Positions 23,293-32,429 of a DNA stretch of 43,847 nt are shown piece by piece (the stretch's first letter is position 1; the number at the start of each line of letters is the position of its first letter). The notes below the pieces were generated by a model that worked only from the letters and a program-made list of their open reading frames with translations, did not search any database and was not told the origin of the DNA. Source of the DNA: Paludibacteraceae bacterium (GTDB lineage Bacteria; Bacteroidota; Bacteroidia; Bacteroidales; Paludibacteraceae); NCBI GenBank assembly GCA_016297215.1, contig JAEDGZ010000017.1, forward strand, positions 1 through 43,847, given 5' to 3'. The position numbers were made by a program, and so were the translations under genes.

Positions 23293-24930
23293 ATGGAATT
23301 TAAGTATGCACCTATGTTTCAGGTGGGTAAAGACGAGACGGAGTATTATCTGCTGACCAAAGACCATGTGTCGGTTGGCGAGTTTGAGGGACATCCGATG
23401 CTGAAGGTGGATGCAGAGGGCTTGACGCTGATGGCGCAACAGGCATTCCACGACGTGAGTTTCATGCTGCGCCGTTCGCACAACGAGCAGGTGGCGAAGA
23501 TACTGCGCGACCCCGAGGCAAGCGCCAACGACAAGTACGTGGCGCTGACCTTCCTGCGCAACGCGGAGGTGGCATGCAAAGGGCAGTTGCCGCTGTGTCA
23601 AGACACGGGAACCGCCATCATCCACGGCGAGAAAGGTCAGCAGGTGTGGACGGGGTACTGCGACGAGGAGGCGCTAAGCAAGGGCGTCTTCAACACCTAC
23701 ACGACGGACAACCTGCGCTATTCGCAGAACGCGCCGCTGTCGATGTACGAGGAGGTGAACACGAAATGCAACCTACCCGCGCAGATAGACATCGAGGCGA
23801 CGGAGGGGATGGAGTATCGCTTCCTGTGCGTGACAAAGGGCGGCGGCAGCGCGAACAAGACCTATCTGTATCAGGAGACGAAGGCGCGTATTCAGAACCC
23901 CGGGACACTGATTCCGTTCCTCGTGGAGAAGATGAAGAGCCTCGGTACGGCGGCTTGTCCCCCGTATCATATCGCCATCGTGATAGGCGGCACGAGCGCG
24001 GAGAAGAACCTGCTGACGGTGAAGTTGGCATCGACGCATTACTATGATAATCTGCCGACTACGGGCGACGAGACGGGGCGTGCATTCCGCGACGTGGAGT
24101 TGGAGAAACAACTGCTGCAAGAGGCATATAAGATAGGCTTGGGCGCACAGTTTGGCGGGAAATACATGGCACATGACGTGCGTGTGGTACGCCTGCCGCG
24201 CCACGGCGCAAGTTGCCCGATTGGTTTGGGCGTGAGTTGCTCGGCAGACCGCAACATCAAGTGCAAAATCAACCAAGACGGTATCTGGATAGAGAAGATG
24301 GACAGCAACCCTGCGTCGCTGATTCCCGAGGAGTTGCGCAACGCGGGCGAGGGCGATGCCGTGCGTATCGACTTGAACCAGCCGATGGCGGATGTGTGCA
24401 AGATACTGACGAACTACCCGATAGGCACGCGCCTGTCGCTGAACGGCACGATTATTGTAGGGCGGGATATTGCGCACGCGAAGATAAAAGCGCGTCTGGA
24501 CGCCGGCGAGGCAATGCCTGAGTATCTGAAGAACCATCCTATCTACTACGCCGGTCCGGCGAAGACCCCTGCGGGTATGGCCTGCGGCTCGATGGGTCCG
24601 ACCACGGCAGGGCGCATGGACCCGTATGTGGATGAGTTCCAAGACCACGGGGGCTCGCTCATCATGCTGGCGAAGGGCAACCGCTCGATAGATGTTACCA
24701 ACGCTTGTCAGAAACACGGCGGTTTCTACCTCGGCTCGATAGGCGGTCCGGCTGCTATACTGGCGCAGGAGAACATCAAGTCCATCGAGTGCGTAGAGTA
24801 TCCCGAACTGGGCATGGAGGCGATATGGAAGATTGAGGTGGAAAACTTCCCCGCGTTCATCTTGGTGGACGACAAGGGCAACGATTTCTTCAAGCAACTG
24901 AAGCCCTGCGCGGGGTGCACGATATTGTAG
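23293..24930 (+). CDS. fumB: Class I fumarate hydratase (FumA/B type, iron-sulfur)
   Basis: 545 residues, the standard length for the single-chain class I enzyme, which interconverts fumarate and malate using an oxygen-sensitive 4Fe-4S cluster. Typical motifs: LPLCQDTGTAIIHGEKG (near 97-113), the AHK-like region VTKGGGSANKTYLYQ (near 180), GLGVSCSADRNIKC (near 310) and MACGSMGPTTAGRMDPYVDE (near 430). The C-terminal beta subunit part follows from about residue 350 (VRIDLNQPMADV with GRDIAHAKIKARLDAGE). The start at 23293 (MEFKYAPMF) fits the family. The gene opens a plus-strand run with M23, dxr, rseP and a sugar acetyltransferase, though the 11-bp repeats and a dispersed element in the gaps suggest partly independent expression. 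Role in the reductive branch of the TCA cycle, succinate formation, is expected in this phylum. Confidence 0.97.
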   Translation: MEFKYAPMFQVGKDETEYYLLTKDHVSVGEFEGHPMLKVDAEGLTLMAQQAFHDVSFMLRRSHNEQVAKILRDPEASANDKYVALTFLRNAEVACKGQLPLCQDTGTAIIHGEKGQQVWTGYCDEEALSKGVFNTYTTDNLRYSQNAPLSMYEEVNTKCNLPAQIDIEATEGMEYRFLCVTKGGGSANKTYLYQETKARIQNPGTLIPFLVEKMKSLGTAACPPYHIAIVIGGTSAEKNLLTVKLASTHYYDNLPTTGDETGRAFRDVELEKQLLQEAYKIGLGAQFGGKYMAHDVRVVRLPRHGASCPIGLGVSCSADRNIKCKINQDGIWIEKMDSNPASLIPEELRNAGEGDAVRIDLNQPMADVCKILTNYPIGTRLSLNGTIIVGRDIAHAKIKARLDAGEAMPEYLKNHPIYYAGPAKTPAGMACGSMGPTTAGRMDPYVDEFQDHGGSLIMLAKGNRSIDVTNACQKHGGFYLGSIGGPAAILAQENIKSIECVEYPELGMEAIWKIEVENFPAFILVDDKGNDFFKQLKPCAGCTIL

Positions 24931-24968
24931 GATGTAAGACCCGACCCGAAGAAAAACATTGCAGACTC

Positions 24969-25020
24969 AAACAGTTCGTTCCGAACTGCCCGTCCTGATA
25001 AGTCGGGGCGTCCCCCGGTG
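24969..25020 (-). repeat. Dispersed intergenic element, copy A
   Basis: The 24 bases 24969-24992, read on the minus strand, match 41185-41208 at 22 of 24 positions; both contain a GCAGTT-(Y)GGAAC-(R)AACTG palindromic core. Upstream on the minus strand both copies carry a CCAC-GGGGACGC segment. Here the element fills most of the gap between fumarase and the M23 gene. Confidence 0.8.
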
Positions 25021-25044
25021 GGTAATTTATTTAGAATCAACAAG

Positions 25045-25881
25045 ATGGAAGAGAAGAAGAAAGACGGTTTCTGGCGGCGGGTGATGCATAAGTATCGCCT
25101 GTCGATGGTGGATGAGTCGAACCTGAATGAGTTGTGGCATATCCACCTCAACGGCTTTGGTGCGTTCAGTATCTTCTTTCTGCTCTTCCTGCTGACGATA
25201 GCGCTGCTGTCGGTGCTGATTATCTACACGCCTATCCGCAATGTCCTGCCGGGGTACAGCGAGAGCATACGCCAGCAGTTGATAGTGGAGTCGGCGCGGG
25301 TGGACTCGCTGAGTGCCGACCTTGCCTTGCAGCGGCAGTACTTGTCTGTTATTCAGCAGGTTACCGCCGGCACGGTGCAGAGCGACACGGTGCAGAGTCT
25401 GGACTCGCTGCAGATTATCATGCGCGAGCAGTTGCTGGAGGCAAAGAACGAGGCGACGGCGGAGTTCGTGGCGCAGTATGAGGCAAAAGAGAAAGACAAC
25501 CTGCAACTGTTCGACGCGCAGACGAGCCAGCCGACGGTGAGTTTCTTCCGTCCGATGCACGGCGTGGTGGAGCGGCATGTGATGCCCGAGGCACACCGAT
25601 ACGGCGTGCTGGTGCGTGCGGTGGAGAACGAGAACATCACGGCAGTGATGGCAGGGACGGTGGTGTATGTGTCGCACGAGTTGGACGAGACCTTCACGGT
25701 GATGTTGCAGCACGAGAACTACGTGAGCGTGTATCGGCACGTGGGCACCGTGCTGAAGACCGTAGGCACACGGGTGCAGGCGGGCGAGAGCATTGCGCTG
25801 CTCGGGAAGCAACCGCTGCTGGAGTTTGAACTTTGGAAGAACGGGCATTGGGTGAATCCGGAAGAGGTGATAGTTTTTTAG
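25045..25881 (+). CDS. M23/LytM-like membrane protein with degenerate metal site
   Basis: 278 residues. A cytosolic N-terminus (MEEKKKDGFWRRVMHKYRLS) precedes one membrane helix (about 45-68, FSIFFLLFLLTIALLSVLII), a coiled coil (about 80-160) and a C-terminal LytM-type domain (about 175-278). The LytM fold is recognisable in TAVMAGTVVYVS, YVSVYRHVGTVLK and VQAGESIALLG. The usual first zinc motif H-x-G-x-D reads HRYGVLV, lacking the aspartate, and the HxH motif is only partly kept (YRH). The protein may be a non-catalytic regulator of cell-wall hydrolases, like EnvC, or act as a structural partner. Start chosen at ATG 25045 instead of the upstream GTG 25018, which lies in a repeat element. 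It is 89 bp upstream of dxr. Confidence 0.85.
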   Translation: MEEKKKDGFWRRVMHKYRLSMVDESNLNELWHIHLNGFGAFSIFFLLFLLTIALLSVLIIYTPIRNVLPGYSESIRQQLIVESARVDSLSADLALQRQYLSVIQQVTAGTVQSDTVQSLDSLQIIMREQLLEAKNEATAEFVAQYEAKEKDNLQLFDAQTSQPTVSFFRPMHGVVERHVMPEAHRYGVLVRAVENENITAVMAGTVVYVSHELDETFTVMLQHENYVSVYRHVGTVLKTVGTRVQAGESIALLGKQPLLEFELWKNGHWVNPEEVIVF

Positions 25882-25970
25882 GACCCACCCCGCCCCTCCC
25901 TGAAGCCACCCCACTGCGCGTTGCTTGCGGGGACCCCGAAAAGGGAGGGAGGACGATAGATTAGAATGAG

Positions 25971-27128
25971 ATGGCGAAACAGATTGCTATATTAGGTTCG
26001 ACGGGTAGTATAGGTACGCAGACGCTGGATGTGGTGCGTGCGAACAAAGAGCGCTTCGAGGTGTATGCCTTGTGCGCTCATCGCAGCGTGGATATGCTGG
26101 TGGCACAGGCGCGGGAGTTCCACCCCGAGGTAGTGTGCATAGGCGACGAGAGCAAGTACGAGGTGCTGAGAGAGGCGCTGCAAGACATGCCCGTGAAGGT
26201 ATGGGCAGGCGCAGACGCCATCGCGCAGATGGTTACCATGCCGAGTATCGACATCGTGGTCGCCTCGATGGTGGGTTATGCCGGTCTGCGCCCGACGATA
26301 GAGGCGATAAAAGCCGGCAAGACCATCGCGCTGGCGAACAAAGAGACGTTGGTGGTGGCAGGCGAAATCATCTGCCGCCTAGCGCATGAGCACCGCGTGC
26401 CTATCCTGCCCGTGGACAGCGAACATTCCGCGATTTTCCAGTCGCTGGCGGGCGAGAGCCGCAGCGAGATAGAGAAGATACTGCTGACGGCGAGCGGCGG
26501 ACCTTTCCGCCGTTTTACCCTCGGGCAGATGGCGCACGTGACGGCTGCCGACGCGCTGAAACACCCCAACTGGGACATGGGCGCGAAGATAACCATCGAC
26601 TCGGCAAGCATGATGAACAAAGGCTTCGAGGTGATTGAGGCGAAATGGCTGTTCGGCGTGCCCGCGGAGAAGATACAGGTGCTGGTACACCCGCAGTCGA
26701 TAGTGCACTCGGCGGTGCAGTTCTCGGACGGCGCGGTGAAAGCGCAGTTGGGCGCGCCCGACATGCGGCTGCCGATACAGTACGCGCTCACCTACCCCGA
26801 GCGTCTTCACAGCGACTTCCCGCGCATGGACCTGTTTGCCGTGCGCGACCTGACCTTCGAGGAACCCGACCTGCAACGCTTCCCGAACCTCGGGCTGGCA
26901 TACGAGGCGATGAGGCGCGGCGGCAGCGTGCCCTGCGTGCTGAACGCCGCCAACGAGGTGGCGAACCTCGCTTTCCGCGAGGGACGATGCGGGTTCTTGC
27001 AGATGTCGGAGGTGATTGCCGCCACGATGGACAAAGCGCCGTTCATCGCGCAGCCGACCTACGAAGACTACGTCGCCGCCGACCAAGAGGCGAGGACGAT
27101 AGCCGAGGAGATGATTCATAATAATTAA
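25971..27128 (+). CDS. dxr: 1-deoxy-D-xylulose 5-phosphate reductoisomerase
   Basis: 385 residues, the usual size. Dxr converts DXP to 2-C-methyl-D-erythritol 4-phosphate with NADPH, the committed step of the MEP isoprenoid pathway. The NADPH loop is GSTGSIGTQTLDVV (residues 9-22); ALANKETLVVAG (near 122), LPVDSEHSAIFQ (near 147, metal ligands D and E), TASGGPFR (near 173), WDMGAKITIDSASMMNKGFE (near 202) and EAKWLFG complete the active site. The C-terminal helical domain runs to the end. The start ATG 25971 is unambiguous. rseP follows 61 bp downstream, an arrangement (M23, dxr, rseP) that is familiar in Bacteroidetes. Confidence 0.97.
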   Translation: MAKQIAILGSTGSIGTQTLDVVRANKERFEVYALCAHRSVDMLVAQAREFHPEVVCIGDESKYEVLREALQDMPVKVWAGADAIAQMVTMPSIDIVVASMVGYAGLRPTIEAIKAGKTIALANKETLVVAGEIICRLAHEHRVPILPVDSEHSAIFQSLAGESRSEIEKILLTASGGPFRRFTLGQMAHVTAADALKHPNWDMGAKITIDSASMMNKGFEVIEAKWLFGVPAEKIQVLVHPQSIVHSAVQFSDGAVKAQLGAPDMRLPIQYALTYPERLHSDFPRMDLFAVRDLTFEEPDLQRFPNLGLAYEAMRRGGSVPCVLNAANEVANLAFREGRCGFLQMSEVIAATMDKAPFIAQPTYEDYVAADQEARTIAEEMIHNN

Positions 27129-27189
27129 GAATTATGAATTAAGAATTAAGAGAGCGCATGCGCTTTCCTTACACATTAACACATTGAAT

Positions 27190-28746
27190 ATGAAGTGGAT
27201 ACAATTGATAGTTGCCCTGAGTATCTTGGTGATTATTCACGAGTTCGGGCATTTTCTTTTTGCTAAGTTATTTAAGGTACGCGTGGAGAAGTTCTACATG
27301 TTCTTCAACCCGCAGGTGTCGCTGTTTCGCGCCAAGAAAGTGGACGGCAAGTGGCGGTTTAAGTTCTTTGCGAAGAACGTGGAGCCCGCCGCCGTGGAGG
27401 TCATAGACCCGATGACGAAGGAGCCGAAGAAGGACAAGAAAGGCAACCCCATCCTTCGTCCGATGACCGATGAGGAGCGCATGGCGCTGCCCGAGGGCGA
27501 CTGGCGTCGCGACCCCGACAACACGGAGTGGGGCATCGGCTGGCTGCCGTTCGGCGGCTACTGCGCCATCGCAGGCATGGTGGACGAGACCCACTCGATA
27601 GACGACCTGCCCTCGGAGCCGCAGTCGTGGGAGTTCCGCTCCAAACCCGCATGGCAACGGCTGTTCATCATCATGGGCGGTATCCTGATGAACTTCATCG
27701 GCGCGCTGGTGATTTACATCGGCGTGGTGGCGCATTGGGGCACCGACACGCTGCCGTTGCAGAAGATTGACTCGGGCTTGTACTACTCCGACGTGTTGCT
27801 GCAAGAGGGTTTCCAACAGCAAGATAAGATACTGTCCATCAACGGAGAGGAGCCGCAGAGCCTCAGCGAGGTGGTCAATGCGATTATCATCGAAGGCAAG
27901 CGCGACGTGGTGGTGCTGCGAGGCACGGACACCGTCCGCCTGACCTTGTCGGAGGGCTTAGGTGAGCGCTATATGGCGATTGTCAACGAGCATGACAAGC
28001 AGGAGCGGCAGAAAGCGCACGCGGATAAGTTGTATCAGAAACGCGGCTACGTGCTGATTTCGGAGTTTATCCCCTTCGTGGTGGACTCGGTCATGCCCGA
28101 CAACGCCGCCTACTTCGCAGGCATTGAGAAAGACGATAGAATAGTGAATATCAACGGCGTAGAGACTCCCTGCGTAGTGCAGGTGCGCAATGAGTTGCAG
28201 AAATACCCCTGCGACAGCATTACCGTGGGCTACTACCGTACCGTGGCGGGCGACAGCGCGGTGTACCGAGAGACGCGGATGTTCATCGGCGACCAAGCCG
28301 CGATGGGCGTCTATATGAAAGGACTCTACTCGTTCTACCCCTTGGAGCACACCGACTACACGTTCTGGCAGGCGATCCCCGCCGGCATCAAGAGCGGATG
28401 GGATATGCTGGTGCTCTACGTGAAGCAGTTCCGACTGGTATTCACCAAGGAAGGTGCGCAGTCGGTCGGCGGCTTTGGCGCTATCGGCAACATGTTCCCC
28501 AACGTATGGTATTGGCACTCGTTCTGGAGCATGACGGCGTTCATCAGCCTCGCGCTGGCGTTCATGAACTTCCTCCCCATCCCCGTGCTGGACGGAGGCT
28601 ATATCCTCTTCCTCTTGTGGGAGATTATCACGCGCAAGAAACCGAGTGACAAGTTCCTCGAGGTGGCGAACAACATCGGCTTCTGGTTGCTCCTTGCGCT
28701 GCTCATCTTCGCCAACGGAAACGATATCTTCAAAGCGTTCTTTTGA
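27190..28746 (+). CDS. rseP: Site-2 membrane metalloprotease RseP
   Basis: 518 residues, a zinc-dependent intramembrane protease that cleaves anti-sigma factors or remnant signal peptides within the membrane. The catalytic HEFGH lies in the first helix (LVIIHEFGHFLFAKLF, about residues 13-28) and the second motif is NFLPIPVLDGGYILF (near 460). Two PDZ-like domains lie between, at about 190-270 and 280-370 (DRIVNINGVETPCVVQVRNE). An insertion at about 60-110 (DPMTKEPKKDKKGNPILRP) is longer than in proteobacterial RseP but common in Bacteroidetes. The first codon chosen is ATG 27190; the open frame also has a TTG two codons earlier at 27184. Membrane segments near 170-195, 400-425 and 495-515 complete the topology. 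Confidence 0.95.
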   Translation: MKWIQLIVALSILVIIHEFGHFLFAKLFKVRVEKFYMFFNPQVSLFRAKKVDGKWRFKFFAKNVEPAAVEVIDPMTKEPKKDKKGNPILRPMTDEERMALPEGDWRRDPDNTEWGIGWLPFGGYCAIAGMVDETHSIDDLPSEPQSWEFRSKPAWQRLFIIMGGILMNFIGALVIYIGVVAHWGTDTLPLQKIDSGLYYSDVLLQEGFQQQDKILSINGEEPQSLSEVVNAIIIEGKRDVVVLRGTDTVRLTLSEGLGERYMAIVNEHDKQERQKAHADKLYQKRGYVLISEFIPFVVDSVMPDNAAYFAGIEKDDRIVNINGVETPCVVQVRNELQKYPCDSITVGYYRTVAGDSAVYRETRMFIGDQAAMGVYMKGLYSFYPLEHTDYTFWQAIPAGIKSGWDMLVLYVKQFRLVFTKEGAQSVGGFGAIGNMFPNVWYWHSFWSMTAFISLALAFMNFLPIPVLDGGYILFLLWEIITRKKPSDKFLEVANNIGFWLLLALLIFANGNDIFKAFF

Positions 28747-28768
28747 TAATTTATAATTCATAATTTCC

Positions 28769-29344
28769 ATGGACTATTTTGTTCACGAATCATCGTATGT
28801 AGATGAGGGGTGCCGCATAGGCAAGGGCACCAAGATTTGGCATTTCAGCCATGTGATGGCAGGCTGCACCATCGGCGAGGACTGCAACATCGGGCAGAAC
28901 GTCGTTATCTCGCCCGATGTGGTGCTGGGCAGGAACTGCAAGATACAAAACAACGTGTCGGTCTATACGGGTGTGCGCTGCGAAGACGATGTGTTCCTCG
29001 GTCCAAGCATGGTCTTCACCAATGTCATCAATCCCCGTTCGGCAGTCAGCCGCAAGTCCGAATACCGCGAGACCATCATCGAGCGCGGCGCGTCGGTGGG
29101 TGCCAATGCCACCATCGTCTGCGGGCACCGCTTGGGCGCCTACTGTCTCATTGGCGCAGGCTCCGTCGTAACGAAGGACGTGCCCGCCTACGCGCTGATG
29201 GTGGGCAACCCCGCACGGCGCATCGGCTGGGTGAGCCGCCACGGCGAGAAACTGCACTTCGACGACTCAGGCTTTGCCACCTGCCCCGCCACCGGCGAGC
29301 ACTACCGCTTGCTGAACGGGGAAGTGAGTCTTGTTGGTGAATAA
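28769..29344 (+). CDS. Left-handed beta-helix sugar N-acetyltransferase (WbpD/WlbB-like)
   Basis: 191 residues. The chain is a hexapeptide-repeat acyltransferase: VDEGCRIGKGTKIWHFSHVM, CTIGEDCNIGQNVVI, NCKIQNNVSVYTGV, VFLGPSMVFTNVINPRS and NATIVCGHRLGAYCLIGAGS follow in order. The motifs IWHFSHV, QNNVSVY and PSMVFTNV-NPR are those of UDP-2-acetamido-3-amino-glucuronate N-acetyltransferases, which make 2,3-diacetamido sugars for O-antigen or other surface glycans. The C-terminal MVGNPARRIGWVSRHGEKL is also typical. No other glycan gene is nearby, so the pathway is scattered. It starts 22 bp after rseP and ends before a strong terminator, so it is probably the last gene of that transcript. Confidence 0.92.
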   Translation: MDYFVHESSYVDEGCRIGKGTKIWHFSHVMAGCTIGEDCNIGQNVVISPDVVLGRNCKIQNNVSVYTGVRCEDDVFLGPSMVFTNVINPRSAVSRKSEYRETIIERGASVGANATIVCGHRLGAYCLIGAGSVVTKDVPAYALMVGNPARRIGWVSRHGEKLHFDDSGFATCPATGEHYRLLNGEVSLVGE

Positions 29345-29362
29345 TTGTTAGAGTGGAAAAGA

Positions 29363-29399
29363 AATAAGAGGCTGTGCCATATTTGCACAGCCTCTTATT
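29363..29399. terminator. Bidirectional terminator between convergent genes
   Basis: A perfect 15-bp stem (29363-29377 with 29385-29399, core AAGAGGCTGTGC) and a 7-base loop, followed by A/T-rich sequence on both sides. It ends the rseP-acetyltransferase transcript and, on the other strand, the TonB-receptor operon. Confidence 0.85.
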
Positions 29400-29418
29400 A
29401 TTGTATATGTTCATTTGC

Positions 29419-30597
29419 TTATTCTATTACCGTACCAGCTGCATTGTAGCGTACGCCATTGCGGATAATAACCAACTGACCATTCTCAATCAGTTTGGTA
29501 GCAGCATTTTCAATGGTGATATTCTCTACGCCTTCAGTACCACCGACAATCTCAATAGTAGCACCGGCATTCATTTGATAACTGTGCAACTCTGCCTTGT
29601 CTTCTGTGGCTGCTTTGTAGTAATGTATGAGGTTACCGGTTACAATTACTTTTGTACCCACGTTCAAATCCTTGCCACCTTTTGCACGATATGCTTGGAA
29701 TTCATATACGGGGTTAGCCATATCATCGCACATAAAGAACGAGATATTGTCATATTGTTCGCTATAAGCATACGAAATGCTATCTACATAACCCGTAACA
29801 GCATATACTTCCTTGCTTGTTGCACCGTTTTCCAATGCTTGTGCAGCTGCCAATGCCTCAGCAACGGTTACAGAGAGGGTATCAATCTTTACATCGCTTT
29901 TTTTTGTAACTTTTCCATCACCAATAATCTCAATTATAGAGCCAAATTTTTTTAATTTACCGATTATCAGTACAGAATCGCCGATAGCAGCATAGTCTCC
30001 GTCCATTGTAACATTGTACGCTTGCAAGGTTTTACTATTTTTATCGCAAGTGAGGTTGAACTGCTGTGTATGATATGTATCATTCTGAGAGTCAATGGTT
30101 GATACAACTCCTTCTACAACAAAATAATCTTGGGTATTGTCGCCATCAGCCAAAGCCTCTCCTTCTTCAATGGCTTCACATATAGTTACTGGGATAGTAT
30201 CAAACTTTACGTTAGCACGTTCCAAGATTGTGATATCACCATTTTTCATTTCGTAGGTGGAACTATAACGCATAAGGAAGCCTTTAATAACAACTTTATC
30301 ACCCACATTCAATGCTCCCTCACCTTCTGGAAGGTTGCACCAATATCCCTCAAAAGTTTTTTTGGTCCCTTTCTCATCGTCCATCCAAAAAACTTGTTGC
30401 CCCTTACTGATTTTTCCATCAGTATTAGTAACATATCCCGTAACAGCAACAGAATCTTTTCCTGCTGTTTTGTCTTCTAACAATGCTGCTGCTGCAGCCG
30501 CTTCTGCGCAGGTCATCTCTGTGATGGCTGCGCTCATGGTCATGGCAGCCACTAAGGCTGCGCAGATAGTAAAAATCTTTTTCATAATGCTGTTCAT
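29419..30597 (-). CDS. Secreted protein of three OB-fold-like repeats with shared tail
   Basis: 392 residues. A signal peptide (ending near AMTMSA) precedes three homologous modules of about 105 residues, each opening with a helix and VTGYV-like strand: about 30-130 (AVTGYVTNTDGKI through VVIKGFLMRYSSTYEM), 135-235 (FVVEGVVSTIDSQND through SVLIIGKLKKFGSIIE) and 240-350 (AVTGYVDSISYAYSE through VIVTGNLIHYYKA). The tail is KLIENGQLVIIRNGVRY then NAAG, the same signature as in the C10 peptidase. The module resembles OB-fold (DUF5689-like) domains of Bacteroidetes surface proteins. Two start codons are possible, 30597 and 30585 (MKKIFT). It is the last gene of the TonB-receptor operon, 48 bp after the lipoprotein. 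Role probably ligand binding at the cell surface. Confidence 0.86.
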   Translation of the reverse strand: MNSIMKKIFTICAALVAAMTMSAAITEMTCAEAAAAAALLEDKTAGKDSVAVTGYVTNTDGKISKGQQVFWMDDEKGTKKTFEGYWCNLPEGEGALNVGDKVVIKGFLMRYSSTYEMKNGDITILERANVKFDTIPVTICEAIEEGEALADGDNTQDYFVVEGVVSTIDSQNDTYHTQQFNLTCDKNSKTLQAYNVTMDGDYAAIGDSVLIIGKLKKFGSIIEIIGDGKVTKKSDVKIDTLSVTVAEALAAAQALENGATSKEVYAVTGYVDSISYAYSEQYDNISFFMCDDMANPVYEFQAYRAKGGKDLNVGTKVIVTGNLIHYYKAATEDKAELHSYQMNAGATIEIVGGTEGVENITIENAATKLIENGQLVIIRNGVRYNAAGTVIE

Positions 30598-30645
30598 TTA
30601 ATTTGTTATGAATATAAATAGTTAATTTGTAAATGGTCAAATCGT

Positions 30646-32427
30646 CTATTCTTCCTCTTTGGGTTCAAAGACGAGCAGGTTCTGAATCTCCCATGTGGGG
30701 GCAGAGGTCAGTTCGCCGGCGGAGGTGTTGTACTGGAAGGCAATCACGATGGTCTCGTTGTTGTATTTGCTCAGGTCAAAATCACCCGTGTTGAGGAATG
30801 TCCAGTTGCTGCCGTTGGGGATAGAGTCGGGGAACTCCAAATGTTCCCACTCGGTGGTGGTAACATCGCCGGTGTAGTTGTTGGTTACCATCACTTTGAG
30901 CCACTCTTTGTTGTAGTCCGTATTGCCATAGCGGACAGCGTGGTCAAAGTGCATTTTCGGGTTCACACTCTTCTTCAAACGGATAGAGGGACTTACCAGC
31001 CAATCTTCCACCACGTGGTTCGTGCCGCTCACATACGCCGAAGCCGTCATACCATAGGAGGCTTGGTAGCGCCAAACATAACTTAATCCGTCCAAATTGA
31101 CATGCTGAATGGTGAAATCGGCTTGTCCGCTATTCACAAACGGCGTGGTGTAGTACGTAGATATATCAGCGAGCCAATTGTCGTTGCGCACAAAGTTCAT
31201 CTCCTCGGTGGTGTACCCTGTATTCATCACAAATTCCGTGCCGTCGAAGGTAAACTCGTCTGCCGTCATACCGTTTGTGCCGCGATAAGCCACGAGGTAG
31301 ATGTCTTTCTCTACGGCATACGGATAGTTGAGGCGCAGGTATTTGGCAATCAGTTCTTCGGGATTAGCGATGGAATTACTGCCTATCTCCTCGTAGAAAG
31401 AGGTGGGTAACGCAAAGTATTTGGTTACTTGGTCGTTGGTGTAGAGTTTCCATTCGCCCTGCTCCAACTGGTAGATAACGGTTTTATATACCGTATCTTG
31501 CGCGAGCGGAGAAGCGGCTTGTTTGCGCGCGGGCTTTCCCGAATGAGCAGCCGAATGGCTGACATAGATGGCATTATGCAGTTGCGGTTCGCCACTTTCG
31601 TCGCTGTACTTGCCGCGAATGGTGATTTGGTCGCCTTGCTGAATGCCTTTGTCTTTCCATACTTTATTACCGGCTTCGTCTGTAAGTCCGTACACATAGA
31701 TGGAGTCCTGACCGTCCACAAGGTAGAAGCGTCCGTAGGTAGTGGATTTCACTGTTCCGACAACGCCTGTCAGTTGGTGCTCTACAGTCTCTTTGGCTTC
31801 CAGCAACTCGCCCACCGTACATTCATAGGGTAGGGGAGGATAGATAGTGTCGGGGTTGGTGTTGAGCGATTTATAGGTCAGCACCATGATCTTTCCCTCT
31901 GTGGCGGTAGGGAATTTGCTTGCCAAGAAAGCGGGGATATTCGGCTCGGAGGTGATAGTCAGGTAATCAGCTCCTCGCCCGCCCCAAATGGTCTTATAGT
32001 CATCTTCGGTCAGTGTGTATCCCGTGGCGGACATAAAGGGCAACACGCGATTGGTCTTACCTTTGTAGAAAGGGTAATATACTTTGCATATCGTGCCGGC
32101 ATCCAAGTAGGGGAACTTGGTCGCCATAAACATGGGCACGTATATGTCGGCATCGGCATTTTCGTTGAAGGCTTTGAGTGTGCCGATAGAGAGCCAAGCC
32201 TCGTAGGCGGAGGAGTCTTCGGCTGTGCATAGCGATTTGGCTTTCTCTTCGTACTCCGTACCTTTCTTGGTGATTTGCGCCAAGTCATCGCTTGTGAGCG
32301 AATAGGTCATATCGGTGCGCACATCCGAGGGAGTATAGCCCGAATTACCAAGTTGCTTCTCGTCAAAGAAGTTCTCACACGACACCATCATCAGTGCCAA
32401 TGCGGGTATGATATATCTCGTCTTCAT
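30646..32427 (-). CDS. Outer-membrane lipoprotein with OB-fold-like and choice-of-anchor J domains
   Basis: 593 residues. Lipoprotein signal with lipobox LMMVSC (Cys near 17). Three copies of a short segment, of the kind YSLTSDDLAQITKK...FMATKFPYLDAGTICKVYY, TLTEDDYKTIWGG...FLASKFPTATEGKIMVLTY and ALPTSFYEEIGSN...YLRLNYPYAVEKDIYLVAY, punctuate the first two thirds. An OB-fold-like domain lies at about 220-300 (QLTGVVGTVKSTTYGRFYLV through QGDQITIRGKY). The C-terminal third is a choice-of-anchor J jelly-roll (VWRYQASYGMTASAY, DWLVSPSIRL, FDLSKYNNETIVIAFQY). Start corrected to ATG 32427; the longer frame begins with TTG at 32436. It follows the TonB receptor by about 90 bp and probably forms its surface partner, in the place SusD takes in Sus systems. 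Confidence 0.88.
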   Translation of the reverse strand: MKTRYIIPALALMMVSCENFFDEKQLGNSGYTPSDVRTDMTYSLTSDDLAQITKKGTEYEEKAKSLCTAEDSSAYEAWLSIGTLKAFNENADADIYVPMFMATKFPYLDAGTICKVYYPFYKGKTNRVLPFMSATGYTLTEDDYKTIWGGRGADYLTITSEPNIPAFLASKFPTATEGKIMVLTYKSLNTNPDTIYPPLPYECTVGELLEAKETVEHQLTGVVGTVKSTTYGRFYLVDGQDSIYVYGLTDEAGNKVWKDKGIQQGDQITIRGKYSDESGEPQLHNAIYVSHSAAHSGKPARKQAASPLAQDTVYKTVIYQLEQGEWKLYTNDQVTKYFALPTSFYEEIGSNSIANPEELIAKYLRLNYPYAVEKDIYLVAYRGTNGMTADEFTFDGTEFVMNTGYTTEEMNFVRNDNWLADISTYYTTPFVNSGQADFTIQHVNLDGLSYVWRYQASYGMTASAYVSGTNHVVEDWLVSPSIRLKKSVNPKMHFDHAVRYGNTDYNKEWLKVMVTNNYTGDVTTTEWEHLEFPDSIPNGSNWTFLNTGDFDLSKYNNETIVIAFQYNTSAGELTSAPTWEIQNLLVFEPKEEE

Positions 32428-32429
32428 AA

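Noticed and set aside
23773..24897. 374-codon minus-strand open frame
   Set aside because: Antisense of fumarase. In GC-rich genes the reverse strand often stays open; composition (rich in R, H, L) and lack of motifs confirm it is a shadow.
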